Under the pieces are notes generated by a model that saw only the letters and a program-made list of their open reading frames with translations, was not told where the DNA came from and searched no databases. From Bacteroidota bacterium (lineage in GTDB: Bacteria > Bacteroidota > Bacteroidia > Cytophagales > Cyclobacteriaceae), in the NCBI GenBank assembly GCA_018267275.1, contig JAFDYV010000012.1, positions 124,001 to 188,000 on the forward strand: 64,000 bases of DNA, written 5' to 3'. Both the position numbers and the translations under genes were made by a program. Numbering within the stretch: the stretch's first letter is position 1; each line of letters starts with the position of its first letter. This document shows positions 1-9,875 of the stretch, piece by piece.

Positions 1-503
1 TTGGTCGATTGGAAAGAATAAAAGGAATCCAACCATTGATAGATGTATTGATGGAACTGAGAAACGAGGGAGCCTTTCAGGGTAGGTTATGGATATTCGG
101 AAATGGTTCCTTGAGCGGCTCGATTCCCAAAAACGATTGGATTAAATATCGAGGTTTTGCGGCTCAGACTGAGATACAAGAAGCAATTAATCACGCAGCG
201 ATTTTTTGCTTACCAAGCTTAGATGAGCCTTGGGGAGTAGTAGTGCACGAACAAGCTGCAGCTGGTTTACTAATATGCTGCTCACAGGCAGTTGGTTCAG
301 CAGATCATTTTGTGCAAGACCAGGTAAATGGAGTCATATTTCCGACTGGCAATTGGAATGCACTTAAAAAATCATTGGTTGAAGTATTCAACTGGTCTCC
401 AAACAAAAAGACTAGCGGAAGCGAGTTGAGTAGGAGTTTGGCCAAGTCACTGAATTCGGAGCGAACAGCAAGCGAATTACTTTCAGCTTTACAATTAAGC
501 TAG
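1..503 (+). CDS. Glycosyltransferase, GT4-type, C-terminal part (cut by window edge)
   Basis: The reading frame is open from base 3 and begins with GRLERIKGIQPLIDVL, the usual opening of the C-terminal Rossmann half of GT-B glycosyltransferases (GT4 family), so the N-terminal half lies outside the window. The stretch FCLPSLDEPWGVVVHEQAAAG carries the E-x7-E-type nucleotide-sugar motif. It probably adds a sugar to a lipid-linked glycan at the cytoplasmic membrane face. The stop codon TAG shares its last base with the GTG of the next gene, so the two are very likely translationally coupled. The sugar specificity cannot be read from the sequence. Confidence 0.85.
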   Translation, partial: GRLERIKGIQPLIDVLMELRNEGAFQGRLWIFGNGSLSGSIPKNDWIKYRGFAAQTEIQEAINHAAIFCLPSLDEPWGVVVHEQAAAGLLICCSQAVGSADHFVQDQVNGVIFPTGNWNALKKSLVEVFNWSPNKKTSGSELSRSLAKSLNSERTASELLSALQLS

Positions 504-1642
504 TGAGTAGGAAATCCATTTTAGCGTTTTTTGATCACTTTTATCCTTCTGTCAAGTCTGGCGGGCCCGCACGCTCTGCTTTGGGATTTGCCGAACTTTT
601 AAGCAATCAGTTTGAAATCACGGTCGTCACCTCTAATCACGATTTTGGAGATGAAGAACCCTATCCCGGAGTTGTTTCTAACCAACCGGTTAAATTGGGA
701 AACTATTCTGTGTATTATCTTGATAAAGTTAGAAGGCGCGAAATCATTCAGCGTCTGATTGGTGGTGCACCCGATTTTATTTACCTAAACAGTTTCTTTT
801 CCTTTGATTTTTCAATTTATCCGCAATTCCTGCTCAAAAGAAAAAACAGGATGAAGTGTAATCTTGTTTTGGCGCCACGAGGTGAATTGGCACCTACAGC
901 ATTGTCGAAGAAAGGACTCAAGAAACAGCTTTTCCTTAATGTTTATCGATTGTATTTACACATTGGGTCAACACGCTATCAAGCAAGTTCAATATACGAG
1001 AAACGTGACATCGAACGAACCTTGCCAGGATCTGAAGTCGTTGTAGCATCTGACCTTCGCCCACCAACTGAATTGTTTTTGACTACTGAGTCCACGATTG
1101 CTAAAGAATGCGGAAGACTTAGAATATGCCTTATTGCTCGTATTCACCCTATCAAAAATGTGTTGATGGCGATTGATACGGTTTTGAAGATTAAAGATTA
1201 TCAGATACAGTTTGATATTTACGGCTTTGCTGAGGATGGCAGTTACTACGATCAATGTAAGCAAAAAGCAAACCTCTCGGGCGGAGTGATCAGGTTGTGC
1301 CCTCCGTTGATGGCTGATGAAGTGGTAAATGTGATGAGTCAATACCACTTGCTTTTCTTGCCCACGCAAGGCGAAAACTTCGGGCACAGCATTCTTGAGA
1401 GTTTCATTGCTGGAAGACCAGTGTTGATTTCAAATTCAACGCCATGGCGTGGCCTTGAGGAGAAGAAGGCAGGATTTGATGAACCGTTGGATGAAGCGAT
1501 GTTAGTGGAGCGTTTGAAGTTTTTTGCAAGTTTGGGTCAACAAGAATTTGACAAGTGGTGCAAAGGAGCAAGACAACAGGCAGTTGATTTTTTCCAAAGG
1601 CAGTCAGCGCTCGATGATTACAAAAAGCTATTTTCTAGTTAA
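503..1642 (+). CDS. Glycosyltransferase family 4 protein
   Basis: A 379-residue GT-B fold protein with a full N-terminal acceptor domain (FDHFYPSVKSGGPARS glycine-rich loop near residues 9-24) and a C-terminal donor domain. The donor motif GENFGHSILESFIAGRPVL (roughly residues 291-309) and the APRGELAPTAL segment are typical of GT4 enzymes in exopolysaccharide clusters. The start is GTG at 503, overlapping the previous stop by one base. The next gene begins 4 bases after its stop. It acts in assembly of the repeat unit encoded by this locus; donor and acceptor are unknown. Confidence 0.88.
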   Translation: MSRKSILAFFDHFYPSVKSGGPARSALGFAELLSNQFEITVVTSNHDFGDEEPYPGVVSNQPVKLGNYSVYYLDKVRRREIIQRLIGGAPDFIYLNSFFSFDFSIYPQFLLKRKNRMKCNLVLAPRGELAPTALSKKGLKKQLFLNVYRLYLHIGSTRYQASSIYEKRDIERTLPGSEVVVASDLRPPTELFLTTESTIAKECGRLRICLIARIHPIKNVLMAIDTVLKIKDYQIQFDIYGFAEDGSYYDQCKQKANLSGGVIRLCPPLMADEVVNVMSQYHLLFLPTQGENFGHSILESFIAGRPVLISNSTPWRGLEEKKAGFDEPLDEAMLVERLKFFASLGQQEFDKWCKGARQQAVDFFQRQSALDDYKKLFSS

Positions 1643-1645
1643 ACG

Positions 1646-3565
1646 ATGTGCGGTATTGTTGGTGGAATCGGTTTAGACGAATGGCCAATCGAGGACATGG
1701 TGTCGTCCATTGCCCATCGCGGCCCTGACCATCACGCACATTTCGTGCATGGTCAATTGTTTCTGGGGCATACGCGGCTGTCCATATTAGACACAAGTGC
1801 CAATGGGCATCAACCCATGACCAGCAGTGATGGAAATGCAGTAATTGTTTTCAACGGAGAGATTTACAATCACCTGGATATTCGACAGCAACTGCCTCAA
1901 ACAAGTTATCGCTCAACATCTGATACCGAAACATTACTGCATGCTTACCAGCATTGGGGTATTGATTTTGTGGAAAGACTCAACGGGATTTTCGCCTTTG
2001 CATTATATGATCGAAAAATAGAAACACTTTTCGTGGCGCGCGACCGATTTGGAGTAAAGCCTTGCTATTATGTGGCTACAGAACACTTCTTCGCGTTTTC
2101 GTCAGAGTTGAAAGCACTCTTACCAGTATTGCAAGATGCTGCAATCAATGAAAAAGCCGTAGCAAATTATCTCACTTTTTTGTGGTCGCCCGGCACTGAT
2201 ACCATGTTCAAGGAAGTGCACAAACTAGAAATGGGTCATGTGTTGCGCATTCAACTGCGTGGAGGTAAGATAGAAAAGCAAGATTCATTGTTTTATCAAA
2301 TTCCCTTCGATGGTATTTATACGATCGAATCGGAATCCAGACTAATTGATCAGTGTGAAGACCTGTTGTTGCGTGCGGTGGAGCGTCAGTTGTTGTCGGA
2401 TGTGCCGGTTGGGTTCTTCTTGTCTGGTGGGTTAGACTCGAGTTTGATTGTGGCGCTCGCGAGGAAACTGCATCCGGACCGACATCTTTCCTGTTTTACC
2501 ATAGATGCCGGAAACGATATTGCAGACGAAGGGTTTACCAACGACTTAACATATGCGAAGTGGGTGGCTAACCATTTAAAAGTTGACTTGCACGTAGTAA
2601 AAGCGGACATAAATATCGTACGCGATTTCGATCAAATGATTTGGCACCTGGATGAGCCGCAGGCGGATGCGGCACCGCTTAACGTGGCAAATATTTGTCA
2701 GGAGGCCAGGCGTCAGGGCATTAAAGTGTTGTTGGGTGGCACTGCGGGCGATGATGTGTTCTCGGGGTACAGAAGGCATCAGGCGCTGAATTTTGAGACC
2801 TGGATTAAATTGCTACCAGGCCCGGTGGCCCAACTTTTGGCCAGCTTGCCCATCAGTGTGAAGATACCATTCTGGCGAAGGATCAAAAAGGTTCTCAGTG
2901 AGGCAGCATTGTCTACTGAGAAGCGCCTTGCAAACTACTATCGTTGGATCAACGAAGATGAATTGACAAAAATATTTTCCGCACGTACAATGGAAGGTTT
3001 ATCAGGGTACAAGTCGACTCTTTTTTTTGAATCTTGCTCAATGGAGATTCCGAGTGAAAAATCTTGGTTGAACAAGATGTTGTATTGGGAGATGAGATCT
3101 TTTTTGGTTGATCACAATTTGAATTACACCGACAAGATGGCAATGGCACACGGTGTGGAAGTTCGAGTGCCTTTTCTGGACAACGACTTGGTTGAGTTTG
3201 CCTGTAAACTACCTCCCCAAATGAAGTTGAGAGGCTCGCAAACCAAATACATCTTGAAGAAAGTGGCAGAACGTTACCTTCCCAAGGAAGTGATATACAG
3301 ACCGAAGACTGGCTTTGGCGCCCCCGTTCGCAAATGGATTACCGAGGACTTGGCATCGCATATCCAAAGCAAGCTTGGTGCCGTGAGGTTGAAACAGATT
3401 GAGCTGTTTGATTCCTCTGCCGTGGCCAGTCTTGTTAAAAGAAATAGCGAAGGCAAGATTGATGCAGCCTACACCATTTGGTGCTTGTTGGCAATTGAAT
3501 CATGGCTCAGACAATTTACAACCAAAGTAGAATCGAGAATTGAAACAGCTCATACAAAACCTTAG
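1646..3565 (+). CDS. asnB: Asparagine synthase-type glutamine amidotransferase
   Basis: Starts MCGIVGG, so Cys2 is the nucleophile of a class II glutaminase domain (about residues 2-200). The ATP-pyrophosphatase domain follows, with the PP-loop SGGLDS at residues 260-265. At 639 residues it has the length of AsnB-family enzymes rather than a fragment. Family chemistry is amide transfer from glutamine to an ATP-activated carboxylate. Inside a glycan locus such enzymes are often proposed to amidate a uronic acid (compare WbpS in Pseudomonas O-antigen clusters) rather than to make free asparagine. That role is inferred from neighbours only. The 3' end overlaps the next gene by 26 bases. Confidence 0.9.
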   Translation: MCGIVGGIGLDEWPIEDMVSSIAHRGPDHHAHFVHGQLFLGHTRLSILDTSANGHQPMTSSDGNAVIVFNGEIYNHLDIRQQLPQTSYRSTSDTETLLHAYQHWGIDFVERLNGIFAFALYDRKIETLFVARDRFGVKPCYYVATEHFFAFSSELKALLPVLQDAAINEKAVANYLTFLWSPGTDTMFKEVHKLEMGHVLRIQLRGGKIEKQDSLFYQIPFDGIYTIESESRLIDQCEDLLLRAVERQLLSDVPVGFFLSGGLDSSLIVALARKLHPDRHLSCFTIDAGNDIADEGFTNDLTYAKWVANHLKVDLHVVKADINIVRDFDQMIWHLDEPQADAAPLNVANICQEARRQGIKVLLGGTAGDDVFSGYRRHQALNFETWIKLLPGPVAQLLASLPISVKIPFWRRIKKVLSEAALSTEKRLANYYRWINEDELTKIFSARTMEGLSGYKSTLFFESCSMEIPSEKSWLNKMLYWEMRSFLVDHNLNYTDKMAMAHGVEVRVPFLDNDLVEFACKLPPQMKLRGSQTKYILKKVAERYLPKEVIYRPKTGFGAPVRKWITEDLASHIQSKLGAVRLKQIELFDSSAVASLVKRNSEGKIDAAYTIWCLLAIESWLRQFTTKVESRIETAHTKP

Positions 3566-5666
3566 AACCGGAACTACTTCGTTAGAAGAAGTGCCCGTAC
3601 CACAAGCCAAACGTGGACATGTGTTGATCCAAACCACCCATAGTTTGGTATCATTAGGAACAGAAAAAATGTTGGTTGAATTTGGAAAAGCATCGTTGAT
3701 TGAAAAAGCGAGGCAACAACCAGAGAAGGTTCAGCAAGTGCTTGATAAGATAAAAGCTGAAGGACTGATGCCGACATTGGAGGCAGTGTTCAACAAACTA
3801 GATCAACCTATTCCGTTGGGCTACTGCAATGTGGGAGTTGTCAGAGAAGTGGGAGAAGGTGTCACTGAATTTGCGGTTGGTGATCGTGTGGCGTCCAATG
3901 GCCCACATGCTGAATATGTCTCGCTTCCAAAGAATCTTTGTGCACGCATTCCGGATAACGTTACAAATGAAGAAGCTGCCTTTACGGTAATTGGATCTAT
4001 TGGGCTGCAGGGTATCAGGTTGATTCAACCGACATTTGGTGAGGCGATTGTCGTGGTTGGTTTAGGGTTGATTGGCTTGCTAACAGCGCAATTACTGAAA
4101 GCCGCAGGCTGTCGCGTGATGGGCTTTGATGTGGATCAACGAAAGGTCGCGATAGCTCGCGACTTAGGGATTGTTGCGTTCGATGCCTCGATTACCGGTA
4201 CCGTTAATTCTGTCAATGAAAGAACCAATCAGATAGGTGCCGATGGAGTAATTGTCACCGCATCTTCTCCCAATGACGAAATAATCCATCAGGCAGCACA
4301 AATGTGCCGTAAACGTGGGCGCATTGTGTTGGTCGGAGTGGTTGGACTCGACTTGAAGCGCAGCGATTTCTATGAGAAAGAACTCACGTTTCAAGTTTCA
4401 TGTTCTTACGGACCTGGGCGCTACGATGAAGCTTACGAACAGAAAGGGCAAGATTATCCTTTGCCGTTTGTACGTTGGACAGCCAAACGAAATTTTGAGT
4501 CTGTGCTGCAGGCGTTAGCGGATGGAGCGCTGCATGTAAAGCCGCTGATTTCAGAGATAGTGCCGTTTGACAGCTTCCAGCAGATTTACGGAAACTTAGG
4601 TAACAAAGATCGTATCGCTTCAATTTTTGAATACCGTATTGAAAACCAGACGTTGAACCGGGTGGTACGTTTTAATCATGCCTTACAACCTGAACACGCA
4701 ATCAAGGTGGCGTTAATTGGCGCAGGTAACTTCTCAAAAGCCACATTGCTACCAGCGCTGAAGAGGAATAACATTTCTGTTTACGGCATCGCTAGCCATT
4801 CTGGGTTATCCGCCACGTTGATGGCCAAAAAATATGGCGCGGCTGTCGCCACCACAAACTATCTTGAGTTGCTGAATGACAAAGATGTAAATCTTGCTAT
4901 CATCACCACACGACATAGCCTTCATGCTCAAATGGTTAAGGAAGCGTTGAGAGCAAGAAAACACGTATTTGTTGAAAAGCCGCTGGCAATAAACAAGCCC
5001 GAGCTAGATGAAGTAAAACAGGCCTTAACGCAAGCTGACAACCGGCTTTTGCACGTTGGGTACAACCGCAGGTTTTCCCCTCATGTTATCAAAATCAAAT
5101 CAATGCTAGGAGACCGCCCTGGGTTAATGAATCTGGTGCTGACCATGAATGCCGGAGCGTTGCCCCCTGGCCACTGGACGCTCGACCCAAAAGAAGGAGG
5201 GAGGATTATCGGTGAAGCCTGCCATTTAGTAGACTTGGCCGTGTACCTCACGGGCAGCGTAGTCCGTCACGTCACGGCACAGTCCATGGGTGAACAGTCT
5301 AACAGCAACACTGACAGTGGAAGTTTCTTGCTGCGCATGGAAAACGGATCGAATGTGGTGGTCAATTATTTCGCTAATGGTGCAAAAGCGTATTCGAAAG
5401 AACGTATTGAGGTATTCTATCAGGGAAAAACAGCGGTGATTGATAACTTTATTAAGACCACTGGATTCGGTTGGAAGAATTTTAGCTCTTTGAAAACGGC
5501 TTTGGACAAAGGGCATTCGATGCAAGTAAAGTTACTTTCGGCTGCTTTGCGCGATGGCAAGCCACTAATTCCTATAAATGAAATAATAAATGTGTCTGAA
5601 GCGACACTCGCCATGGTGCGTTCGCTGCAGGAGAACAACGGCATTGACTTGGCCCAAACAAACTAG
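3540..5666 (+). CDS. Two-domain oxidoreductase: MDR-type dehydrogenase fused to Gfo/Idh/MocA
   Basis: 708 residues. Residues about 1-360 are a medium-chain (zinc-type) alcohol dehydrogenase fold with the nucleotide loop VVGLGLIGLLTAQLLKAAG. From about 385 to the end is a Gfo/Idh/MocA oxidoreductase with a second dinucleotide loop (VALIGAGNFSKATLLPAL) and the family signature EKPLAINKPEL. Such fusions are recurrent in O-antigen and exopolysaccharide loci next to heparinase-like proteins, as here. They presumably oxidise and reduce a nucleotide sugar, but the substrate is not established. Start is TTG at 3540, inside the end of asnB, indicating coupling. Confidence 0.87.
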   Translation: MKQLIQNLRTGTTSLEEVPVPQAKRGHVLIQTTHSLVSLGTEKMLVEFGKASLIEKARQQPEKVQQVLDKIKAEGLMPTLEAVFNKLDQPIPLGYCNVGVVREVGEGVTEFAVGDRVASNGPHAEYVSLPKNLCARIPDNVTNEEAAFTVIGSIGLQGIRLIQPTFGEAIVVVGLGLIGLLTAQLLKAAGCRVMGFDVDQRKVAIARDLGIVAFDASITGTVNSVNERTNQIGADGVIVTASSPNDEIIHQAAQMCRKRGRIVLVGVVGLDLKRSDFYEKELTFQVSCSYGPGRYDEAYEQKGQDYPLPFVRWTAKRNFESVLQALADGALHVKPLISEIVPFDSFQQIYGNLGNKDRIASIFEYRIENQTLNRVVRFNHALQPEHAIKVALIGAGNFSKATLLPALKRNNISVYGIASHSGLSATLMAKKYGAAVATTNYLELLNDKDVNLAIITTRHSLHAQMVKEALRARKHVFVEKPLAINKPELDEVKQALTQADNRLLHVGYNRRFSPHVIKIKSMLGDRPGLMNLVLTMNAGALPPGHWTLDPKEGGRIIGEACHLVDLAVYLTGSVVRHVTAQSMGEQSNSNTDSGSFLLRMENGSNVVVNYFANGAKAYSKERIEVFYQGKTAVIDNFIKTTGFGWKNFSSLKTALDKGHSMQVKLLSAALRDGKPLIPINEIINVSEATLAMVRSLQENNGIDLAQTN

Positions 5667-5675
5667 TGCAGACAA

Positions 5676-6764
5676 ATGAAGGTTGACATCATTGCAGGAG
5701 CCCGACCAAACTTTATGAAAATTGCGCCCATCATTAGCGCAATTCGCGAAAGGCAAAAAAAAGGTAGCCATCTTTCATTTCGGCTGGTGCACACCGGCCA
5801 GCACTACGACCGGGCGATGAGCGGGCGCTTTTTTGAAGAGCTGAATATTCCCGAACCAGACGTAAATCTGGAAGTAGGTTCTGGCACCCAAGCCGAACAA
5901 ACGGGTGCCATTATGATTAGGTACGAAAAATTGCTTCTCGATCACCCGAGTGACCTCTGTCTAGTGGTGGGAGACGTGACCTCTACAATGGCTTGCAGTA
6001 TTGCCGCAAAAAAACTGAATATGAAGGTCGCACATGTGGAAGGTGGCATTCGATCATTCGACATGACGATGCCCGAAGAGGTAAATCGCCTTGTCACTGA
6101 TGTTTTGACTGATTATTTTTTTACTACTTCGGAAGTTGCCAACCAAAATCTTTTGCGTTCGGGAGTTCCTCCACAAGCAATCTTTTTTGTCGGCAACACG
6201 ATGATTGATACATTGCTTTTAAATCAGCCGCGCTTTTCTCCTCCAACGTTTTGGCATGGTCTCAATTTACAAGCTTCGAATTTTTTTGTGGTGACGCTTC
6301 ACCGCCCTTCTAATGTTGATAGTGCGGAAAAACTTACCTCCCTGTTGGTTCAAATCACGCTTGGAGCGGATGGCCTCCCGGTCATTTTTCCTGTGCATCC
6401 TAGAACCAAAAAGACATTGCAAGGTACTGCAATGAGTTGGCCTAATCTGCACATAGTAGAACCTTTGGGGTACTTAGAATTTAATTACCTGGTGAGTAAG
6501 GCAAAAGGAGTGATTACTGATTCAGGCGGGGTGACGGAGGAAGCAACCGTATTAGGTATTCCCTGTATGACGCTAAGAAATTCAACAGAACGCCCCGAAA
6601 CGGTCACAATCGGTACCAATGAACTCTTGGGAACTGATCCACAGGTTATTCGACCTGCTATGCTCAAGATAATGCAAGGAAGATGGAAGCAAGGTGGGGT
6701 GCCGGAAAAGTGGGATGGGAAAACTGCTGTGAGGATCGTGGAAATCCTTGAAAAATTATCGTAA
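5676..6764 (+). CDS. wecB: UDP-N-acetylglucosamine 2-epimerase (non-hydrolysing)
   Basis: 362 residues with the whole WecB pattern: GARPNFMKIAPI at the N-terminus, LVHTGQHYD, VVGDVTSTMACSIAA, HVEGGIRSFD, VTLHRPSNVD and TDSGGVTEEA. The enzyme interconverts UDP-GlcNAc and UDP-ManNAc in the cytoplasm and feeds ManNAc or ManNAcA into surface glycans. It begins 9 bases after the preceding stop, and the next open frame starts within its last codons. The family assignment is secure. Use of the product in this polymer is inferred from the cluster. Confidence 0.93.
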   Translation: MKVDIIAGARPNFMKIAPIISAIRERQKKGSHLSFRLVHTGQHYDRAMSGRFFEELNIPEPDVNLEVGSGTQAEQTGAIMIRYEKLLLDHPSDLCLVVGDVTSTMACSIAAKKLNMKVAHVEGGIRSFDMTMPEEVNRLVTDVLTDYFFTTSEVANQNLLRSGVPPQAIFFVGNTMIDTLLLNQPRFSPPTFWHGLNLQASNFFVVTLHRPSNVDSAEKLTSLLVQITLGADGLPVIFPVHPRTKKTLQGTAMSWPNLHIVEPLGYLEFNYLVSKAKGVITDSGGVTEEATVLGIPCMTLRNSTERPETVTIGTNELLGTDPQVIRPAMLKIMQGRWKQGGVPEKWDGKTAVRIVEILEKLS

Positions 6765-6768
6765 TGAG

Positions 6769-8634
6769 ATGCTGAGAAACCTCCGCGATTGGTGGAACTA
6801 CCTCAATGCCATGGGCTGGCGATATATGGTTTTTCGGCTATGGTATGAAGTGACCTTGCGAAGTGGTGTGCTGGCGATGCGATTTCCGGTTCAACCAACA
6901 CTACGCAAATGGATAGAATTAGATGAATGGCGCGCTTCGTCTCCACCGTTTTTGATTGGCGATCGGTCAACCTTTCAAGTAAAACCTGACCGAAGCGAAC
7001 TGCTACAGCTCGAAGCACAGCGAATACTAGGTGGTGAGATTCAGTTCTTTTACGGTGAGTGGAAACAAGTAGATAATCAATGGCTTAAGAACTTTGATAC
7101 AGGGTTTCAATATGACCCCAAAATACATTGGACACGCATACCAGACTTCAGTGCCACCATTGGGGATATCAAGTATGTTTGGGAACCTAGCCGATTTCTG
7201 TTCCTGCAAACAATTTTGCGTTATGACTTAGCATTTGATAAAGATCATTCTGAATGGGTTTTTTCAAAGATTGAGAATTGGATTGATCAGAATCCGATAA
7301 ACTGCGGCCCAAATTATCGTTGCAGCCAGGAAATTTCAATTCGATTGTTCAATTGGATTTATGCTCTTTATTTTTATCGCAATTCAACGGCATTGACGAA
7401 TAGGCGATTTGACAAAATCATCTGGTTTATATATTGGCAAGCCAAACATGTGCGCTCCAATATCCATTTCTCGCGCATTGCCGTGCGGAATAATCATGCC
7501 ATTACCGAGACCTTAGCTTTATATGTGGTTGGAACATTGTTTCCTTTCTTTGCCGAATCAGGTGAGTGGAAAAAAAGAGGCAAGAGTTGGTTTGAACAAG
7601 AAATTTTGTTTCAAGTTTTTCCAGATGGCGGCTATTTGCAATACAGCTTCAATTACCAGCGAGTAGTTGCTCAGTTGCTTACACTCGGCTTGGCGTTGGC
7701 CCGCATACATAACGACCCAATAATGTCTCCGGTACTTGAAAGGGCACAGCAATTGGTTCGATTGATGCTAAGTTGTCAAGATATTGAATCGGGGCAACTT
7801 CCCAATTATGGCGCAAATGATGGCTCACTATTTTTTCGATGGAGTGACCAGCCATTTTCCGATTATCGCCCGGCACTCGATGGCCTGCACAAGGTATTAA
7901 CAGGCAAGGGACTCTACCAAAATCTTTCACCAGAGGCCTGGTGGGGTTCTGTTCAACTGAAGAGCTACAATATGCGAGTGGTTGCGATCAGCGATGGTGC
8001 GCTGACATTTCCAGACGCTGGTTTATTTGTGTATCGGAGTCAGAACATGCACGCCATGATTGTTTGTCCGCAATTGAAGGCCAGACCGTCACAAGCCGAT
8101 CACCTTCACCTTGATGTTTGGCTGAATGGAAAAAATATACTCATTGATGGCGGTTCCTACCGCTACAATACCGAACCAAAATTGAAAGGATATTTTTTTG
8201 GCTCAGAATCACACAATACAGTGATGATCGCGGAGTACGATCAAATGAAGAAAGGGCCGCGATTCATTTGGTTGAACTGGACCAAAGTCGTTAAGGCAGG
8301 TTGGGTAGATCCCAGGACTTTTTTGGCGGAGATCCACTGTTTTGAACAACTTGGATTCGTCAAACATCAACGCAAGATCGAATTTGCGACCAACGCGAGC
8401 ATCGTTATTGAGGATAGAGTAAGTAGCAAAGGCAAACTGCCCATGCGCCAACTCTGGCATAAACCCAGCGAAAGTGCTCTCGATGCCAGCGCTGTTGGCG
8501 ATACAGATGAGCCACTTGTCGTTCGGTCTGTTGATGCTAACTACTCACCAACCTATGGTCAGTTAAGTCCTTGTACACAATTTGAATTTGTAACCACTGG
8601 TCATCGCATACGCACGAAGTTGATTTTTGAATGA
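6769..8634 (+). CDS. Alginate lyase/heparinase II-III family protein
   Basis: About 621 residues from ATG 6769; a TTG at 6748 inside wecB would add seven residues and is less likely. The N-terminal two thirds form an alpha-helical toroid (for example NWIYALYFYRNSTAL and a SRIAVRNNHAITETLALYV helix with NNH). The C-terminal part is the heparinase II/III beta domain, seen in QADHLHLDVWLNGKNILIDG and SESHNTVMIAEYDQMK, where the HLHLD and H-N pairs are family hallmarks. No signal peptide is evident. In exosortase and O-antigen loci these proteins are thought to cleave or remodel the polymer made by the locus; the substrate here is unknown. The next gene overlaps by ATGA. Confidence 0.82.
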   Translation: MLRNLRDWWNYLNAMGWRYMVFRLWYEVTLRSGVLAMRFPVQPTLRKWIELDEWRASSPPFLIGDRSTFQVKPDRSELLQLEAQRILGGEIQFFYGEWKQVDNQWLKNFDTGFQYDPKIHWTRIPDFSATIGDIKYVWEPSRFLFLQTILRYDLAFDKDHSEWVFSKIENWIDQNPINCGPNYRCSQEISIRLFNWIYALYFYRNSTALTNRRFDKIIWFIYWQAKHVRSNIHFSRIAVRNNHAITETLALYVVGTLFPFFAESGEWKKRGKSWFEQEILFQVFPDGGYLQYSFNYQRVVAQLLTLGLALARIHNDPIMSPVLERAQQLVRLMLSCQDIESGQLPNYGANDGSLFFRWSDQPFSDYRPALDGLHKVLTGKGLYQNLSPEAWWGSVQLKSYNMRVVAISDGALTFPDAGLFVYRSQNMHAMIVCPQLKARPSQADHLHLDVWLNGKNILIDGGSYRYNTEPKLKGYFFGSESHNTVMIAEYDQMKKGPRFIWLNWTKVVKAGWVDPRTFLAEIHCFEQLGFVKHQRKIEFATNASIVIEDRVSSKGKLPMRQLWHKPSESALDASAVGDTDEPLVVRSVDANYSPTYGQLSPCTQFEFVTTGHRIRTKLIFE

Positions 8635-9875
8635 ACATCTTAATTATCCACCAATATTTTTTAGAGGAAGATGAGCCGGGTGGCTCCAGGTTCAACGAAT
8701 TTGCAAAAATATGGACAGATCAAGGTCATAATGTTACCGTGATTGCTGGTATGGTGCATGCCTTTGCACCTCATAAAAGGCACGAGTATAGAGGTAAGTT
8801 TGTGGTGAAAAAGAAACAGGGTAACACCAGGGTCATTAGGTGTTATGTTTCTTCAGAATACAACAAAAGTTTTCGTGGCAGGCTGTGGGGATATTTTTCA
8901 TTTGTGATTTCTGGTTTATATGCCGGCCTATTCTCTTTAGACGAAAAGAAAATCGATGTTGTGATCTCTACTTCTCCACCATTATTCGTGGGAATTATTG
9001 GTTTTGTTATTTCAAAATGGAGGAGAGCAAAGTGGGTCTTTGAGGTGCGAGATCTTTGGCCAGAGTCAGCCATCGACACAGGTGTGCTGAAAAACAAAGT
9101 CGCAATTAAACTGGCCTTATGGCTGGAGCGCGGAATTTACAGAAGCTGTGACCTAATTGTTGTCCTGACACCTTCGTTCAAGTCAAGCCTTTTGGCAAGT
9201 AGCAAGGCGAAAGCGTCAAAAATTGAAGAGATACCCAATGCTGCGGATTTGGACATGATTGAAAATGCAAAGAAAAAAGTTAATGTTAACAAGATACGCG
9301 AGCCGTTGGGCTTGATTGACAAGAAAGTGATAATTTATGTGGGAGCTCATGGTGTTGCAAATGCGCTAGACCAAATACTCGACACAGCAAAACTATTGGA
9401 CCGCGCAAAAGTTGTTTTTTTACTCATTGGTGATGGCATGGAAAAAAACCGATTGCAGAAAAGGGCAAAGGACGAGAATATTCAAAATGTTGTCTTCCTC
9501 GAGTCGGTGCCAAAGCACGAGGTGTACCAGTATATACTCGCTTCTGACATTGGCACATCGGTACTAAAAAAGGTGGATACGTTTAAGACCGTTTACTCAA
9601 ATAAAACATTTGACTACATGGGCTGTGAAAAACCGATCTTGATGGCAATTGATGGCGCTTCACGGGCATTGATCGAAACTGCGAAATGCGGTTTGTTTGT
9701 AGATCCGGAAAATCCGCAAGACTATGCTGAGAAAGCAACCATGTTACTACAACATGATGATTTAAGAAATGAAATGGGGCGAAACGGATTTGAGTTCGTA
9801 AAGTGGAATTTCGAGCGGAAGGTTCTTGCCAAAAAGTACATTGACCTCATGTTGAATCTAGCCGGGAAAAGCTAA
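8631..9875 (+). CDS. Glycosyltransferase family 4 protein (WbuB-like)
   Basis: 414 residues, GT-B fold. The N-terminus IIHQYFLEEDEPGGSRFNEF and the following WEVRDLWPES-type segment (FEVRDLWPESAIDTGVL) are typical of WbuB/WcaI-like transferases that add FucNAc-type or related amino sugars. The C-terminal half has VIYVGAHGVANALDQILD and the CGLFVDPENPQDYA donor region. Start ATG overlaps the heparinase-like stop by four bases, and the next gene starts immediately after the stop at 9875. Placement next to the initiating sugar transferase suggests it adds the second sugar, which is inference. Confidence 0.88.
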   Translation: MNILIIHQYFLEEDEPGGSRFNEFAKIWTDQGHNVTVIAGMVHAFAPHKRHEYRGKFVVKKKQGNTRVIRCYVSSEYNKSFRGRLWGYFSFVISGLYAGLFSLDEKKIDVVISTSPPLFVGIIGFVISKWRRAKWVFEVRDLWPESAIDTGVLKNKVAIKLALWLERGIYRSCDLIVVLTPSFKSSLLASSKAKASKIEEIPNAADLDMIENAKKKVNVNKIREPLGLIDKKVIIYVGAHGVANALDQILDTAKLLDRAKVVFLLIGDGMEKNRLQKRAKDENIQNVVFLESVPKHEVYQYILASDIGTSVLKKVDTFKTVYSNKTFDYMGCEKPILMAIDGASRALIETAKCGLFVDPENPQDYAEKATMLLQHDDLRNEMGRNGFEFVKWNFERKVLAKKYIDLMLNLAGKS

